From contig NZ_FOBV01000005.1 in the NCBI RefSeq assembly GCF_900109935.1, positions 186,001 through 250,000 on the forward strand: DNA of 64,000 bases. Direction: 5' to 3'. Below the pieces are notes generated by a model. It saw nothing but the letters and a program-made list of their open reading frames with translations. It was not told where the DNA came from and searched no databases. Each line of letters begins with the position of its first letter. Position 1 is the stretch's first letter. Position numbers and translations under genes: made by a program. Positions 25,707 to 35,665 of this stretch are shown piece by piece. The DNA is from Chryseobacterium taichungense (GTDB taxonomy: Bacteria > Bacteroidota > Bacteroidia > Flavobacteriales > Weeksellaceae).

Positions 25707-28700
25707 ATGTTTAAGAAATTCATTCGCAGACCTGTTCTGTCTATCGTAATCTCTTTGATTATCGTATTTATGGGAGTTCTATCCTTGCTAAAATTACCCA
25801 TCACACAGTTTCCCTCTATTTCTCCTCCAAAAGTAAATATTACTGCAGAATATCCGGGAGCTAACAACGAATTGCTGATCAAATCAGTAGTTATTCCATT
25901 GGAAAGAGGGTTAAATGGTGTGCCTGGGATGAAATATATGACTTCCGATGCCGGAAACGATGGAGAAGCTTCTATTCAGGTGGTTTTCGATTTGGGAACT
26001 GATCCGAACGTAGCAGCCGTAAACGTTCAAAACCGTGTATCTTCGGTTGTAAATAAATTGCCGCCATTGGTAGTTCGTGAAGGGGTGAAAATCACTCGTG
26101 AGGAACCAAACATGTTGATGTATATTAACTTGTATAGTGATGATCCTAAGGCCGACCAAAAGTTCCTTTTCAACTACGCAGATATCAACGTGATGTCTGA
26201 ATTGCGAAGGGTAAGTGGGGTTGGTTTCGCAGATATCCTTGGAACAAGAGAATATGCAATGCGTATCTGGCTGAAGCCTGACCGTCTGACTGCGTACAGC
26301 ATTTCAGCAGATGAAGTAATGGAGTCTCTGAATCAGCAGAGTTTGGAAGCATCTCCGGGTAAAACGGGAGAAAGCTCAGGTAAAAGATCTCAGTCATTTG
26401 AATATATTTTAAAATATCCTGGTCGTTTTAATAATGAAAAAGACTACGGAAATATCATTCTTAAAGCGAAGCCAGACGGAGAATTTATCAGGCTGAAAGA
26501 TGTTGCAGATATTGAATTTGGCTCTTCGATGTACGATATTTATTCTACATTGAATGGTAAGCCTTCTGCGGCAATCACGGTGAAGCAATCATATGGTTCC
26601 AACGCAAGTGACGTTATCAAAAACGTAAAATCTCTGATGGCTGAATTGCAAAAAACTACCTTCCCAAAAGGAATGCATTATGACATCAGTTATGATGTGT
26701 CAAGATTTCTGGATGCTTCCATTGAAAAAGTAGTTCATACGCTATTTGAAGCTTTCGTTTTGGTGGCAATTGTAGTATTCCTTTTCTTAGGTGATTGGCG
26801 TTCAACATTAATTCCGGCATTGGCGGTGCCTGTATCGTTGGTAGGTACATTTGCTGTTATGTCCGCATTTGGAATTACTTTGAACATGATCTCACTCTTT
26901 GCTCTCGTAATGGCAATCGGGGTTGTGGTAGATGACGCGATTGTGGTAATTGAAGCGGTACATGCCAAAATGGAAGAAAAGCATTTATCTCCATTAAAAG
27001 CGACAGAAGAAGCGATGCATGAAATCAGCGGAGCGATCATTGCGATCACTTTGGTAATGGCTTCTGTATTTATTCCGATTGCATTTATGTCTGGACCGGT
27101 TGGGGTTTTCTATCGTCAGTTCTCCATCACAATGGCTTCTGCGATTATTCTTTCAGGGGTCGTAGCTTTAACGTTGACACCGGCTTTATGTGCTTTAATT
27201 TTAAAGAACAACCACGGAAAACCGAAAAGGAGAACGCCGATTACTATTTTCCTGGATAAATTCAATGGGTTATTCACAAAAGGAGCAAATAAATACGAGG
27301 GAATGCTTAATAAAACGGTGAAGAAAAAAACAATTACTTTGCCTTTATTATTGGCGTTCTGTGCCTGTACATTCTTCTTAAGTAATTCACTTCCCTCAGG
27401 ATTTATTCCGGCAGAAGATCAGGGGATGATTTATGCGATTATCCAGACTCCGCCGGGCTCTACACTGGAGAGAACCAACCAGATTGCAAGAGAACTATTA
27501 AGAGAATCTGAGGATATCGATGGGGTACAGTCTGTTTCTTCACTAGCAGGATATGAAATCCTGACGGAAGGTACGGGTTCAAACTCAGGAACCTGTCTCA
27601 TCAATCTTAAAAGTTGGGAAGACCGTAAAGAATCTGCTACAGAAATTATTGAAAAGCTTGAAGAAAAGGCTAAAAATATTCCGGGCGCGAATATTGAATT
27701 CTTCCAGCCGCCGTCAATTCCTGGTTATGGTGCAGCAGGTGGTTTCGAACTTCGTCTTTTAGATAAAGCAGGAAGTGGTGATTATCACAAGATGGAGCAG
27801 GTAAGTAATGATTTCGTAAGGGAATTAAAAAAACGTCCGGAGCTGGGATCTGCATTTACTTTTTATTCCGCGAGTTTCCCTCAGTATATGCTGAGAGTAG
27901 ATAACGATCTTGCAGAGCAAAAAGGGGTCACCATTGAAAATGCGATGGATAATTTATCCACATTGATCGGTTCCAACTACGAAACGAGTTTTATCCGCTT
28001 TGACAGGCCTTATAAAGTAATTGTTCAGGCGGGGCCGCAGTATCGAGCGTTGCCGAGTGATTTATTAAAGCTTTATGTTAAAAATGACAAAGAACAGATG
28101 GTTCCGTATTCAGATTTCATGCATTTGGAAAAGGTATATGGGCTCTCTGAGATCACCAGACATAATATGTACAATTCTGCCGAAGTAAGTGGAACTCCTG
28201 CGCCGGGATATAGTTCCGGACAAGCCATTGCAGCCATCAAAGAAGTTGCGGATAAAACACTTCCGAGAGGTTTTGGTATCGATTGGGCGGGGATTTCCAA
28301 GGACGAAGTAAGCAGAGGAAACGAAGCAATTTTCATTTTCTTAGTCTGTTTAGGCTTCGTTTACCTGATTCTTTCCGCACAGTATGAAAGTTTTATTCTC
28401 CCATTGCCGGTAATTTTATCCTTGCCGACGGGTATTTTCGGAGCTTTCTTATGTTTAAAATTATTAGGATTAGAAAACAACATTTACGCTCAGGTGGCCA
28501 TGGTCATGTTGATTGGTCTTTTAGGTAAAAATGCCGTATTGATCGTAGAATTTGCCGTACAGAAGAAGGCCGAGGAAGGCATTCCCGTTGCTCAGGCAGC
28601 AATAGAAGGAGCGGCGATCCGTTTCCGTCCGATTTTGATGACATCATTTGCATTCATTGCAGGTTTGATTCCATTGGTAATGGCCACAGGACCGGGAGCT

Positions 28701-28901
28701 GTCGGAAACCGGACTATCGGTACAGCTGCAGCAGGGGGGATGTTAATCGGAACCGTTTTCGGATTAATGATTATCCCTGGATTGTATTACATCTTCGGAA
28801 CGATTGCTGAAAAGTCGAGACTGGCAAGATATGAAGAAGAAAATCCTTTAACAGAACAAACAGAACCGTACCAACACGATGACAAACATGAAGATTTATA
28901 A
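25707..28901 (+). CDS. RND multidrug efflux pump, HAE-1 (AcrB-like) permease
   Basis: A 1064-residue inner-membrane proton/drug antiporter with the normal 12-helix, two-fold repeated layout. It starts MFKKFIRRPVLSIVISLIIVFMG. TM4 has VVVDDAIVVIEAV, with the paired aspartates of the proton relay, and LLGKNAVLIVEFAV supplies the TM10 lysine. IPIAFMSGPVGVFYRQFSIT and FRPILMTSFAFIAGLIPLV are the expected conserved stretches. Substrates cannot be inferred. The adaptor ends 88 bp upstream, and the outer-membrane factor gene overlaps its 3' end. Confidence 0.95.
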   Translation: MFKKFIRRPVLSIVISLIIVFMGVLSLLKLPITQFPSISPPKVNITAEYPGANNELLIKSVVIPLERGLNGVPGMKYMTSDAGNDGEASIQVVFDLGTDPNVAAVNVQNRVSSVVNKLPPLVVREGVKITREEPNMLMYINLYSDDPKADQKFLFNYADINVMSELRRVSGVGFADILGTREYAMRIWLKPDRLTAYSISADEVMESLNQQSLEASPGKTGESSGKRSQSFEYILKYPGRFNNEKDYGNIILKAKPDGEFIRLKDVADIEFGSSMYDIYSTLNGKPSAAITVKQSYGSNASDVIKNVKSLMAELQKTTFPKGMHYDISYDVSRFLDASIEKVVHTLFEAFVLVAIVVFLFLGDWRSTLIPALAVPVSLVGTFAVMSAFGITLNMISLFALVMAIGVVVDDAIVVIEAVHAKMEEKHLSPLKATEEAMHEISGAIIAITLVMASVFIPIAFMSGPVGVFYRQFSITMASAIILSGVVALTLTPALCALILKNNHGKPKRRTPITIFLDKFNGLFTKGANKYEGMLNKTVKKKTITLPLLLAFCACTFFLSNSLPSGFIPAEDQGMIYAIIQTPPGSTLERTNQIARELLRESEDIDGVQSVSSLAGYEILTEGTGSNSGTCLINLKSWEDRKESATEIIEKLEEKAKNIPGANIEFFQPPSIPGYGAAGGFELRLLDKAGSGDYHKMEQVSNDFVRELKKRPELGSAFTFYSASFPQYMLRVDNDLAEQKGVTIENAMDNLSTLIGSNYETSFIRFDRPYKVIVQAGPQYRALPSDLLKLYVKNDKEQMVPYSDFMHLEKVYGLSEITRHNMYNSAEVSGTPAPGYSSGQAIAAIKEVADKTLPRGFGIDWAGISKDEVSRGNEAIFIFLVCLGFVYLILSAQYESFILPLPVILSLPTGIFGAFLCLKLLGLENNIYAQVAMVMLIGLLGKNAVLIVEFAVQKKAEEGIPVAQAAIEGAAIRFRPILMTSFAFIAGLIPLVMATGPGAVGNRTIGTAAAGGMLIGTVFGLMIIPGLYYIFGTIAEKSRLARYEEENPLTEQTEPYQHDDKHEDL

Positions 28902-30330
28902 TAAATATATAGCAGCCATCGCCGTATCGCTTGTTTTGGCAAGTTGTAAGGCGCCTATGGCAACCGTAATAAAAGACGAGGTAAAAGAAAATGTACCTCA
29001 GAACTTCAATCAGGAAGACCAGGGAGACGCAAGTAATAACAGCGGAACAACACCCTGGAGACAATTTTTTACTGATCCTAATTTAGTAGCATTAATTGAA
29101 ACTGCGCTAAAGAATAATCAGGAGCTGATGATCACGTTGCAGGAAATAGAAATTGCAAAAAGTGGTGTTTTAGCTAAAAAAGGAAGATTAACGCCTACTG
29201 TTTCTGCAGGAATCGGTGCTGGAGTAAAAAAAGCAGGACGCTACACCAGTGAGGGGGCCGGTGATGCCACCACAGAAATCGAACCCGGAAAAGAAATGCC
29301 TGATCCGCTGGGAAATTTCGAAGGAGGATTAATGGCCAACTGGGAAGTTGATATTTGGAAAAAGCTGAGAACGGAAAAGGAATCGGCAATAGCCCATTAT
29401 CTTTCAACGGTAGAAGGAAAGAATTTTGTGCTTTCTAATTTAATTGAAGAAGTTGCGGATAATTATTACGAATTGCTGGCTTTGGATAATCAGCTTGATA
29501 TTATTCAACAGTATATTAAATTACAGCAAAAAGCGTTGGAAATTTCCAAAATTCAGAAAGAAGCTGCGGCGGCAACTGAGCTGGCTGTGAAAAAGTTTGA
29601 AGCTGAATTAGCAAAATCAAAAGCTACAGAATACACCATCCGCCAGGAAATTACTGAAAAAGAAAATGAAATCAATGCGCTGTGTGGACGATATCCGCAG
29701 CCTATCATAAGATCAAAAGGAGATTTCATGACGATGATTCCGCAAACGGTGTATACAGGAATTCCTTCACAGCTTTTGGCTAATCGTCCAGATATCAAAC
29801 AGGCTGAATTGGAATTAAAATCAGCAAAATTAGATGTAGAAGCTGCCAGAAAAGAATTTTATCCTTCACTGGAAATCTCCGCAACATTAGGATTGGAAGC
29901 ATTTAAGCCTTCTTATCTCGTTAAATTACCGGAATCAATTGCTGCCAGCTTGGTTGGTGAGCTTGCAGGTCCGCTTATTAACAAAAGTGCGATCAAAGCC
30001 AATTTTCAAACCGCTGATGCAAGACAGATCCAGTCTTTGTATGAATACGATAAAACCATTCTGAATGCGTATCTGGATGTTGCCAACCTCATGTCTAAAG
30101 TAAAGAATATAGATCAGTATTATAAACTGAAGTCTGAAGAAACAAAGGCTTTGGAACAATCAATAGATATAGCGAATCAGTTATTCAGAAACTCAAGGGC
30201 AGATTATCTGGAGGTTCTCCTGAACCAAAGAGATGCTCTTGATGCCAAAATGGAACTGGTAGAAGCTAAACAAAAACAGCTGAGTACAGTTGTGGATATT
30301 TATAAGAGCTTAGGCGGAGGCTGGAAGTGA
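28888..30330 (+). CDS. efflux outer-membrane factor, TolC/OprM-type lipoprotein
   Basis: A lipoprotein of about 480 residues, start M-KIYNKYIAAIAVSLVLASC with lipobox cysteine at 20. A GTG-free alternative ATG nine bases upstream (28879) adds only MTN. NodT-family features: the N-terminal WRQFFTDPNLVALIETALKNNQEL, LANRPDIKQAELELKSA, YPSLEISATLG and the second repeat with NQLFRNSRADYLEVLLNQRDAL. It forms the trimeric channel of the tripartite pump. It overlaps the pump gene by 14 bp, implying coupled translation. Confidence 0.93.
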   Translation: MKIYNKYIAAIAVSLVLASCKAPMATVIKDEVKENVPQNFNQEDQGDASNNSGTTPWRQFFTDPNLVALIETALKNNQELMITLQEIEIAKSGVLAKKGRLTPTVSAGIGAGVKKAGRYTSEGAGDATTEIEPGKEMPDPLGNFEGGLMANWEVDIWKKLRTEKESAIAHYLSTVEGKNFVLSNLIEEVADNYYELLALDNQLDIIQQYIKLQQKALEISKIQKEAAAATELAVKKFEAELAKSKATEYTIRQEITEKENEINALCGRYPQPIIRSKGDFMTMIPQTVYTGIPSQLLANRPDIKQAELELKSAKLDVEAARKEFYPSLEISATLGLEAFKPSYLVKLPESIAASLVGELAGPLINKSAIKANFQTADARQIQSLYEYDKTILNAYLDVANLMSKVKNIDQYYKLKSEETKALEQSIDIANQLFRNSRADYLEVLLNQRDALDAKMELVEAKQKQLSTVVDIYKSLGGGWK

Positions 30331-30355
30331 TTATAAATCTTTAATGTTTTAAAAG

Positions 30356-30388
30356 AAAAGAGGCTGCCCGAATGGAACAGTCTCTTTT
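30356..30388 (+). terminator. terminator of the RND operon
   Basis: AAAAGAGGCTG (30356-30366) pairs with CAGTCTCTTTT (30378-30388) with one G-T pair. A second hairpin, AAAGGTTC/GAACCTTT at 30419-30439, follows and may back it up. The rest of the gap to 30875 also holds an 8-bp inverted repeat (30514-30521 with 30541-30548) but no gene. Confidence 0.75.
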
Positions 30389-30815
30389 CGATTTAAATTG
30401 AAACATTAATTATAAAAAAAAGGTTCATGTAGAACCTTTGTTAATTCACCTGCAGATATGGGGCAGTTACATGTAGATATGGTTATTAGTTTAAAATTAA
30501 TTAAAAAAACCAACCTTCCTTAAAAGTAATTTCCCTGTTAAAGGAAGGCGGTAAGATTATTGAATCATCATGTTTTTTGTCGGTTATTAGTTTTACCCTG
30601 TAGCGTATGTTTTTTAGTTTTGGTTTTTTAAACTTTTCTTTACTGATTCTGAACTCAAAATTATAAGCTTCAGTTCAGATATAAAAATGTTTGTTGTCTC
30701 TATTCGTAAATTATGACCACTTAATTTAAAAACAAAATAACTTTAATGTTCTGATTGTCAGTTTTTATATTTGTAAAATAGAAATAGTTCGATATAGAAT
30801 ATTAATTCAAACTTG

Positions 30816-30848
30816 TTTGAGAAATACCGCTCATTTTTTGTACTTTTG
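30816..30848 (+). promoter_or_regulatory. promoter of the TPR-AraC regulator
   Basis: TTTG (30816-30819) and TACTTTTG (30841-30848) are 21 bp apart. The predicted start of transcription, near 30854, lies downstream of the in-frame TTG at 30813 and so supports the GTG at 30876 as the translation start. Confidence 0.65.
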
Positions 30849-30875
30849 ACCAGTCTTATAACCAATTATACTAAG

Positions 30876-32591
30876 GTGGTCAAAAAAATATTTCTTATAC
30901 TATGTACTATAGGATTTCAATTCATGCTTGCGCAGGAATTATATAGCGACTATTATCATCTGAGAAAAAAATACGAAGACTTCGCGGAAAATGACAGTAA
31001 GGCTTTTCCTTATATTCAGCCATACATCAATAAAGCCAAGAAAGAGAAAAACTATGAAAAATTGGTTCAGGGATATAAGGATGCTGTTTTTTATTCTTTT
31101 TTTGACGATCAAAAGCTGAAATATGCAGATAGTATGGTGTGGGCAGCCAATCTTTCCCGGGATAAAGACCTTCTTATTATTGCCCATATTGATAAAGGGG
31201 TCATCTACTACTACAATTATAAGAAATACCAGTTGGCGCTTAACGAATATCTCGAGGCCTACCAATATTCAAAAAATACAACAAATGATTATCTTAAATA
31301 TCAAAATCTCTATCATATCGGTGTAGTTAAAAGTTATTTGGGATATTATGACGAAGCTGCTGAATTATTCGATAAATGTTTGGTTTATTACAGAGAAAAA
31401 GCCAGATCAAAACTCCATCCTAACGAAATTTACAACAATAAAAAAGGCTATCTCAACAGTCTTCATCAGCTGATCATCTGTTACAGGCACTCAGGAAAAT
31501 ACAGGGAGTTGGATGCTGCAATCCGGAAAGGGCTTTCAGAAGTAGGCAATAATCCGGAATATGCTCAGGAAAAAGCGTATTTCTTACTCTCAAAAGGTAT
31601 TGAAGAATATACGAGCAAACAGTATCAGCAGGCTCTATCAGATCTTGCACAATCTCTTCCTTCAATCAGGAATAGCAGAGACTTTGCACGACTTTCAGTT
31701 AATTATTTCTTCATAGGAAAAAGTTACCTCGGGCTCGGAGATTCTAAACAGTCCGTTATTTACTTCAACAGGATTGATTCTATTTTCAATAAGCATCAGT
31801 TCATTTTACCCGAACTCAGGGAAAATTATGAAATCCTTATCAACTACAGCAAAAAACATAACGATCAGACGCAACAGCTGTATTATACCAGCCAGTTACT
31901 GAAAGCCGACAGTATCATGGCGAAAGATTTCAGCTACCTCTCGCCGAAGATCCATAAAGATTACGATACAAAAACACTGCTGGAAGAAAAAAACAAGCTT
32001 CAGAAAATCAATTATCTTGTTACGGTAATTATTATTCTTCTCATCATTTGGGCTATTGGTCTTATTATGCTCTTTGCAAAAAAGCAAAAAAAGGCAAAGG
32101 AAATAAAGCAGCAATATATTTTGCTTGAAGAGAAATTTGTAAAAGATAATGATGTCGTAGTGCCCAATACTTTAGAAGCACCCAATATTTTCTTAGAAGA
32201 GAAGAAAATAAATCTTCACGAAAAAAAGGTCGAAGAACTTCTACGAAAGCTGAAAACATTTGAAAATAAAAAAGGCTTTACTCAAAAAGGACTTACCATT
32301 AGTAAATTAGCGGCACAGTTGGGTACTAATTCCAGCTATCTTTCCCAGGTCATCAATGAACATAAAGGTGGAAATTTCAATAAATATCTAAGTCAGCTTC
32401 GCATCAACTATATCACCAATTTGTTGTTTGAAGACAAAAAATATCTCAAATATAATATAGAAACCCTCGCCAGAGAATGCGGAATTGCTTCCCGCCAAAA
32501 CTTCTCCGATCTCTTCTATGAAATCAACGGAATACGCCCTACAGATTTTATAAAAAAAAGAATGCAGGAGATTGAGAACAAGAATAATTAA
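30876..32591 (+). CDS. TPR-containing AraC-family transcriptional regulator, membrane-bound
   Basis: A 571-residue protein beginning with GTG: a signal peptide (VVKKIFLILCTIGFQFMLAQ), then about 350 residues of periplasmic TPR repeats (YYNYKKYQLALNEYLEAYQYS, YYDEAAELFDKCLVYY, YFFIGKSYLGLGDSKQSVIYF). One membrane helix follows near residue 385 (YLVTVIIILLIIWAIGLIML). The C-terminal 110 residues are an AraC-type double helix-turn-helix: LTISKLAAQLGTNSSYLSQVINE and NIETLARECGIASRQNFSDLFYEING. This layout senses a periplasmic signal and binds DNA from the membrane. Neighbouring targets are not evident; it follows the RND operon but has its own promoter. Confidence 0.88.
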   Translation: MVKKIFLILCTIGFQFMLAQELYSDYYHLRKKYEDFAENDSKAFPYIQPYINKAKKEKNYEKLVQGYKDAVFYSFFDDQKLKYADSMVWAANLSRDKDLLIIAHIDKGVIYYYNYKKYQLALNEYLEAYQYSKNTTNDYLKYQNLYHIGVVKSYLGYYDEAAELFDKCLVYYREKARSKLHPNEIYNNKKGYLNSLHQLIICYRHSGKYRELDAAIRKGLSEVGNNPEYAQEKAYFLLSKGIEEYTSKQYQQALSDLAQSLPSIRNSRDFARLSVNYFFIGKSYLGLGDSKQSVIYFNRIDSIFNKHQFILPELRENYEILINYSKKHNDQTQQLYYTSQLLKADSIMAKDFSYLSPKIHKDYDTKTLLEEKNKLQKINYLVTVIIILLIIWAIGLIMLFAKKQKKAKEIKQQYILLEEKFVKDNDVVVPNTLEAPNIFLEEKKINLHEKKVEELLRKLKTFENKKGFTQKGLTISKLAAQLGTNSSYLSQVINEHKGGNFNKYLSQLRINYITNLLFEDKKYLKYNIETLARECGIASRQNFSDLFYEINGIRPTDFIKKRMQEIENKNN

Positions 32592-32869
32592 TTTTGATCC
32601 TGAATATACATTATTATCATAAAAATTGAAAATACCCGCTTTTCCGATTATCACACCGCCTGAGTCCCGAAGGAACGACCTAAATCAGGATGGGATGGAG
32701 TCCTGTCTATCATAATATAATTATGCTAGCTAACGTTAACGGTGGAGAATTCTTTGTTAATGGCCAAAATATGAACGATACATATAAAAGACGATGAAAA
32801 TGAATAAAATAGTCTGTAGTAGTCTTATTAATTGTAATAATTAGTCGCAATAAAGACACTAAAAATATT

Positions 32870-33333
32870 ATGAATAATAATGAACAGTTGTCTAACAATC
32901 AAGATACTTTCAAAGTTATTGTAGATACAGCTTCGGTATTTAAGAATAGTCAAAGTCAAGAATACAAAAGGAATGTTATTAGCAAAGAAGATCCTGATTC
33001 ATTCACTAAACTTATAATTCATTACAGTAATCTTCCTGATTATAATGAGTTAAATAAATATGCCTTGATAATGGCAGATAAATACAATAGCGGTGATGGA
33101 TATAATATGGTATAATTGCAATCAATAATAATAACGAATACTATGACATTACAGATTTTGCAAAAATAAATGAAAAAGCAAAAAATGGAGCTTTAAAATA
33201 CTTGGAAAAAGGAGCTTCATTGAATGATATTAATTGTATGTCTAAATTTCAAAAAATCTATAGAAATGGAATTGGTGTAAAAAAAGATATTAAAAAAGCA
33301 GATAAACTCAAGAGAAAAATAGAAGTGTTATAG
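32870..33333 (+). pseudogene. Sel1-like repeat protein, frameshifted
   Basis: The frame starting MNNNEQLSNNQDTF runs to GDGYNMV and a stop at 33113. Homologous-looking coding continues in another frame from about 33106 (YGIIAINNNNEYYDITDF) to a stop at 33331-33333. The second part ends with YRNGIGVKKDIKKADKLK, the Sel1-repeat signature. Together they make a protein of about 154 residues broken by one small indel around 33106-33112. Sel1-like small proteins often sit behind RHS toxins as immunity proteins, and a decayed copy of the tail sequence found after the intact RHS cassette follows here. A sequencing error is an alternative explanation. The 278-bp gap before it (32592-32869) holds nothing I can name. 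Confidence 0.6.
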
Positions 33334-33922
33334 CTGCAAATTCTTACGTATTCAAGTAAGATTGGACTCCCCGCTAGTGCGAGCGACATTCGTGCCAAGT
33401 CAAAAAAAACTACTGCATTTTTTTGCAGTGATTTTCAATTCTATTAAACAATTTATAAAACTCATACAGTAAAAATTCTATTAGCATAGTACTGTCATCA
33501 TTCATCTTGTTTAATCCTTTTATACCTTCATGTAATTTATTTAAAATAACACGACAAGATTTGACGTAATGTAGAATTAATTTTACATCAAATAAAAGTT
33601 AATTCGACATATGCTTTGTGTCAATTATATAATTTTGTTCAATATAAACAATTATCAAAAAGTCGTTTTAAAAAAAATAATATCTTTGCACCCAAGTGTG
33701 ATAAACTAATAATGTGAAAATTTCAATATGAAAAAATCTTTTTTGCCTTCAGTGCATTATTTATTCTATTTACAACAATCCCAACACAATAAGCTACCAT
33801 TTACCTGTTTTATGAGCATGTTTTCAGATAGAAATTGACATATTCTTTTGAATGAATACTTATCAGGTCCAGTAATAAAAACTTTATTTACCATATACAA
33901 TTAAAATTATAATAACTAAGAA
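33334..33922. other. decayed accessory DNA upstream of the RHS module
   Basis: A 589-bp gap. It contains the partner of the direct repeat at 43155-43252, a minus-strand open stretch of about 55 codons ending at 33410 without a clear start, and a promoter-like TATCTTTGCACC at 33681. A remnant of a signal peptide also begins at ATG 33728 (MKK, then a shifted frame reading FAFSALFILFTTIPTQ and a stop at 33790). Together these look like debris of earlier cassettes. Confidence 0.5.
33377..33466. repeat. direct repeat, left copy (decayed RHS-cassette tail)
   Basis: Aligns with 43155-43252 over about 90 bp: GCGAGCG, TCGTGC, AAGTCAAAA, an ACTGCA/TGCAGT hairpin, TTTTCAATTC and TTAAA-AATTT blocks in the same order. 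The hairpin here has lost outer pairs, so it is the more decayed copy. Confidence 0.6.
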
Positions 33923-35155
33923 ATGAAAAAACAACTATTCTTAATAGTCCTGCTATCAAGTGCCTTTTTTTATGCCCAAACTATAAACACCATGACAAGA
34001 GATGATGCGGGTGCTTTAACAAATCAAAGTGGATTTTTTCAAACAAGTAATCCTGTCAATTACCCTGGAGGAGGAGGCTGGTGGCATCTCCTTGATGTAA
34101 GGCATACTGTCAATAGTATTTTCGCAATGCAGTTTGCAGGGCGTTTTGACGATCAGGATTTATGGTTCAGAAAAGCAAATGGAAATGCTACACAGGACTG
34201 GAAAAGAGTACTAATGGAAACAAATGGGGGACTTGTAGAGGTTGGTAAATGGCCTTCAGCAGGGAAGCTTATTGTATACAATAATACAGGTGGAGCCTCG
34301 GGATCAAACCAGTTTGAATTAAGAACAAACCTGAGTACCAATACAGATCATTATTTTATGAAAAATATTACTTCCGGAACCGGAACTGAGAATACTACTT
34401 TCTCATTACGACATGACGGACAGATGTTTGTAAGCGGCAATACAGGAATTGGAGTTAATACTCCGACAGAGAAGCTTGATGTCTTAGGAAGTCTTCGTAC
34501 GGGAAGCACCAATTCTACAGAAGGTATTAACGCATTGTCGATTCGTTATGGCAGTGGCTCATTGAACAATTGGGGCTCATTAAGAAGCTCCTCTGCCACG
34601 TTTATGAGTTTCGGGGTAAAAGCCGACAATACGGTTTCTAACGGTTGGTTATCCAGCGACGCATCCCTGAACAGCAGACTTGCAATGATAATGGGCAACG
34701 GAGGCTTTTCGTTCTTAGCAGCCAATCAGCAAACAACAGCAATCAATTCTGCCGTAACGATGACAGAGGTTATGAAATTGACGCCTGCCGGTAACGCTGC
34801 TCTTCAAGGAAAATTTGAAGCCAAAGAAATAAAGGTAACCCTTACTCCAACCGCCGATTTTGTTTTTGAAAATGATTATAATCTCCCAAAACTTGAAGAG
34901 GTGGAAAAACACATTAAAGAGAAAAAACACCTTCCGGAAATCGCTTCTGCAAAACAAATGGAAAAAGAAGGAGTAAATGTAGGTGAATTCCAGATTAAAC
35001 TTCTACAGAAGATTGAAGAGCTTACTTTGTATACGATTGAGCAGAATAAAAGAATCAAGCAACTTAATGAAGAAAATAAGGAGTTAAAATCAAAATTTGA
35101 TGAGATCACAGACCTTAAAAAACAAGTTCAGCAATTACTATCCACAAAAAAATAA
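33923..35155 (+). CDS. secreted tail-fibre-like protein with pyocin-knob-type N-terminus and C-terminal coiled coil
   Basis: A 410-residue exported protein with signal peptide MKKQLFLIVLLSSAFFYAQ. Residues 50-95 (WWHLLDVRH, RFDDQDLWFRKANGNA, WKRVLMETNG) resemble the pyocin-knob domain of phage tail fibres. The middle (TGIGVNTPTEKLDVLGSLRTG) is a fibre-like repeat common in Bacteroidetes surface proteins. The end is a predicted coiled coil (LPKLEEVEKHIKEKKHLPEI, then EFQIKLLQKIEELTLYTIEQ) that probably trimerises. No T9SS signal is visible. It starts the module containing the small type A protein and the RHS toxin, only 5 bp before the next gene, so it may assist display or delivery of the toxin. 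Confidence 0.75.
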   Translation: MKKQLFLIVLLSSAFFYAQTINTMTRDDAGALTNQSGFFQTSNPVNYPGGGGWWHLLDVRHTVNSIFAMQFAGRFDDQDLWFRKANGNATQDWKRVLMETNGGLVEVGKWPSAGKLIVYNNTGGASGSNQFELRTNLSTNTDHYFMKNITSGTGTENTTFSLRHDGQMFVSGNTGIGVNTPTEKLDVLGSLRTGSTNSTEGINALSIRYGSGSLNNWGSLRSSSATFMSFGVKADNTVSNGWLSSDASLNSRLAMIMGNGGFSFLAANQQTTAINSAVTMTEVMKLTPAGNAALQGKFEAKEIKVTLTPTADFVFENDYNLPKLEEVEKHIKEKKHLPEIASAKQMEKEGVNVGEFQIKLLQKIEELTLYTIEQNKRIKQLNEENKELKSKFDEITDLKKQVQQLLSTKK

Positions 35156-35160
35156 ACACT

Positions 35161-35634
35161 ATGAAAAGAAAAATATTATCCCTTTCTTCTTTGTTGATTG
35201 GATTTCTGGGATATTCACAAACGGAAGTATATTTTAAATATGATGAAGCAGGAAACCAGAGATACAGAGGAACAAACTCAGCGGGCAAAACGGCATCCAC
35301 TGAAGTAAAAAAAGTGGAAGAAGCAAAAACAGCAAGCGTCGAAAAACAGCAGCCCTTAATGGATGAGAAATCTTTCTGGAAGCAGATCAGATTATATCCG
35401 GTTCCTGTCAATGACTACCTTACTGTAGACTGGACAGAAGAAGTGGATGGCCTTATCGAATCCGTCTCCCTCTATCAGCATAGTACCGTACACTGGAAAT
35501 TCCAGCAGCAGAATATCCCTGATCTTAACAGGAAATTAAAAATCAACATGACTGGTTATGAATGGGGAGTATATGTAATACGCTTTACGCTAAAAGACGG
35601 ACGGGCATTCAGTAAAAACATTACCAAACGATAA
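35161..35634 (+). CDS. small secreted protein with T9SS type A sorting domain
   Basis: A 157-residue exported protein: signal peptide MKRKILSLSSLLIGFLGYSQ, a short linker with RHS-like sequence (VYFKYDEAGNQRYRGT), then a Por_Secre_tail domain (IRLYPVPVNDYLTVDW, IESVSLYQHS, YEWGVYVIRFTLKDGRAFSKNITKR). The type A domain targets the protein to the type IX system encoded by gldKLMN and others. The N-terminal YDEAGNQ-x-YRG stretch echoes YD-repeat sequences of the toxin encoded next, 31 bp downstream. It may be a dedicated surface anchor or export partner for the RHS protein, which itself lacks a visible C-terminal sorting signal. Confidence 0.8.
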   Translation: MKRKILSLSSLLIGFLGYSQTEVYFKYDEAGNQRYRGTNSAGKTASTEVKKVEEAKTASVEKQQPLMDEKSFWKQIRLYPVPVNDYLTVDWTEEVDGLIESVSLYQHSTVHWKFQQQNIPDLNRKLKINMTGYEWGVYVIRFTLKDGRAFSKNITKR

Positions 35635-35665
35635 AAACTTTTAACCACAATAATTATTAATTACA

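Noticed and set aside
30813..30875. TTG start for the TPR-AraC regulator
   Set aside because: Lies upstream of the predicted transcription start; the GTG at 30876 gives a clean signal peptide.
33410..33580. Minus-strand open stretch of about 55 codons
   Set aside because: No plausible start, overlaps the decayed direct repeat; kept only as possible debris.
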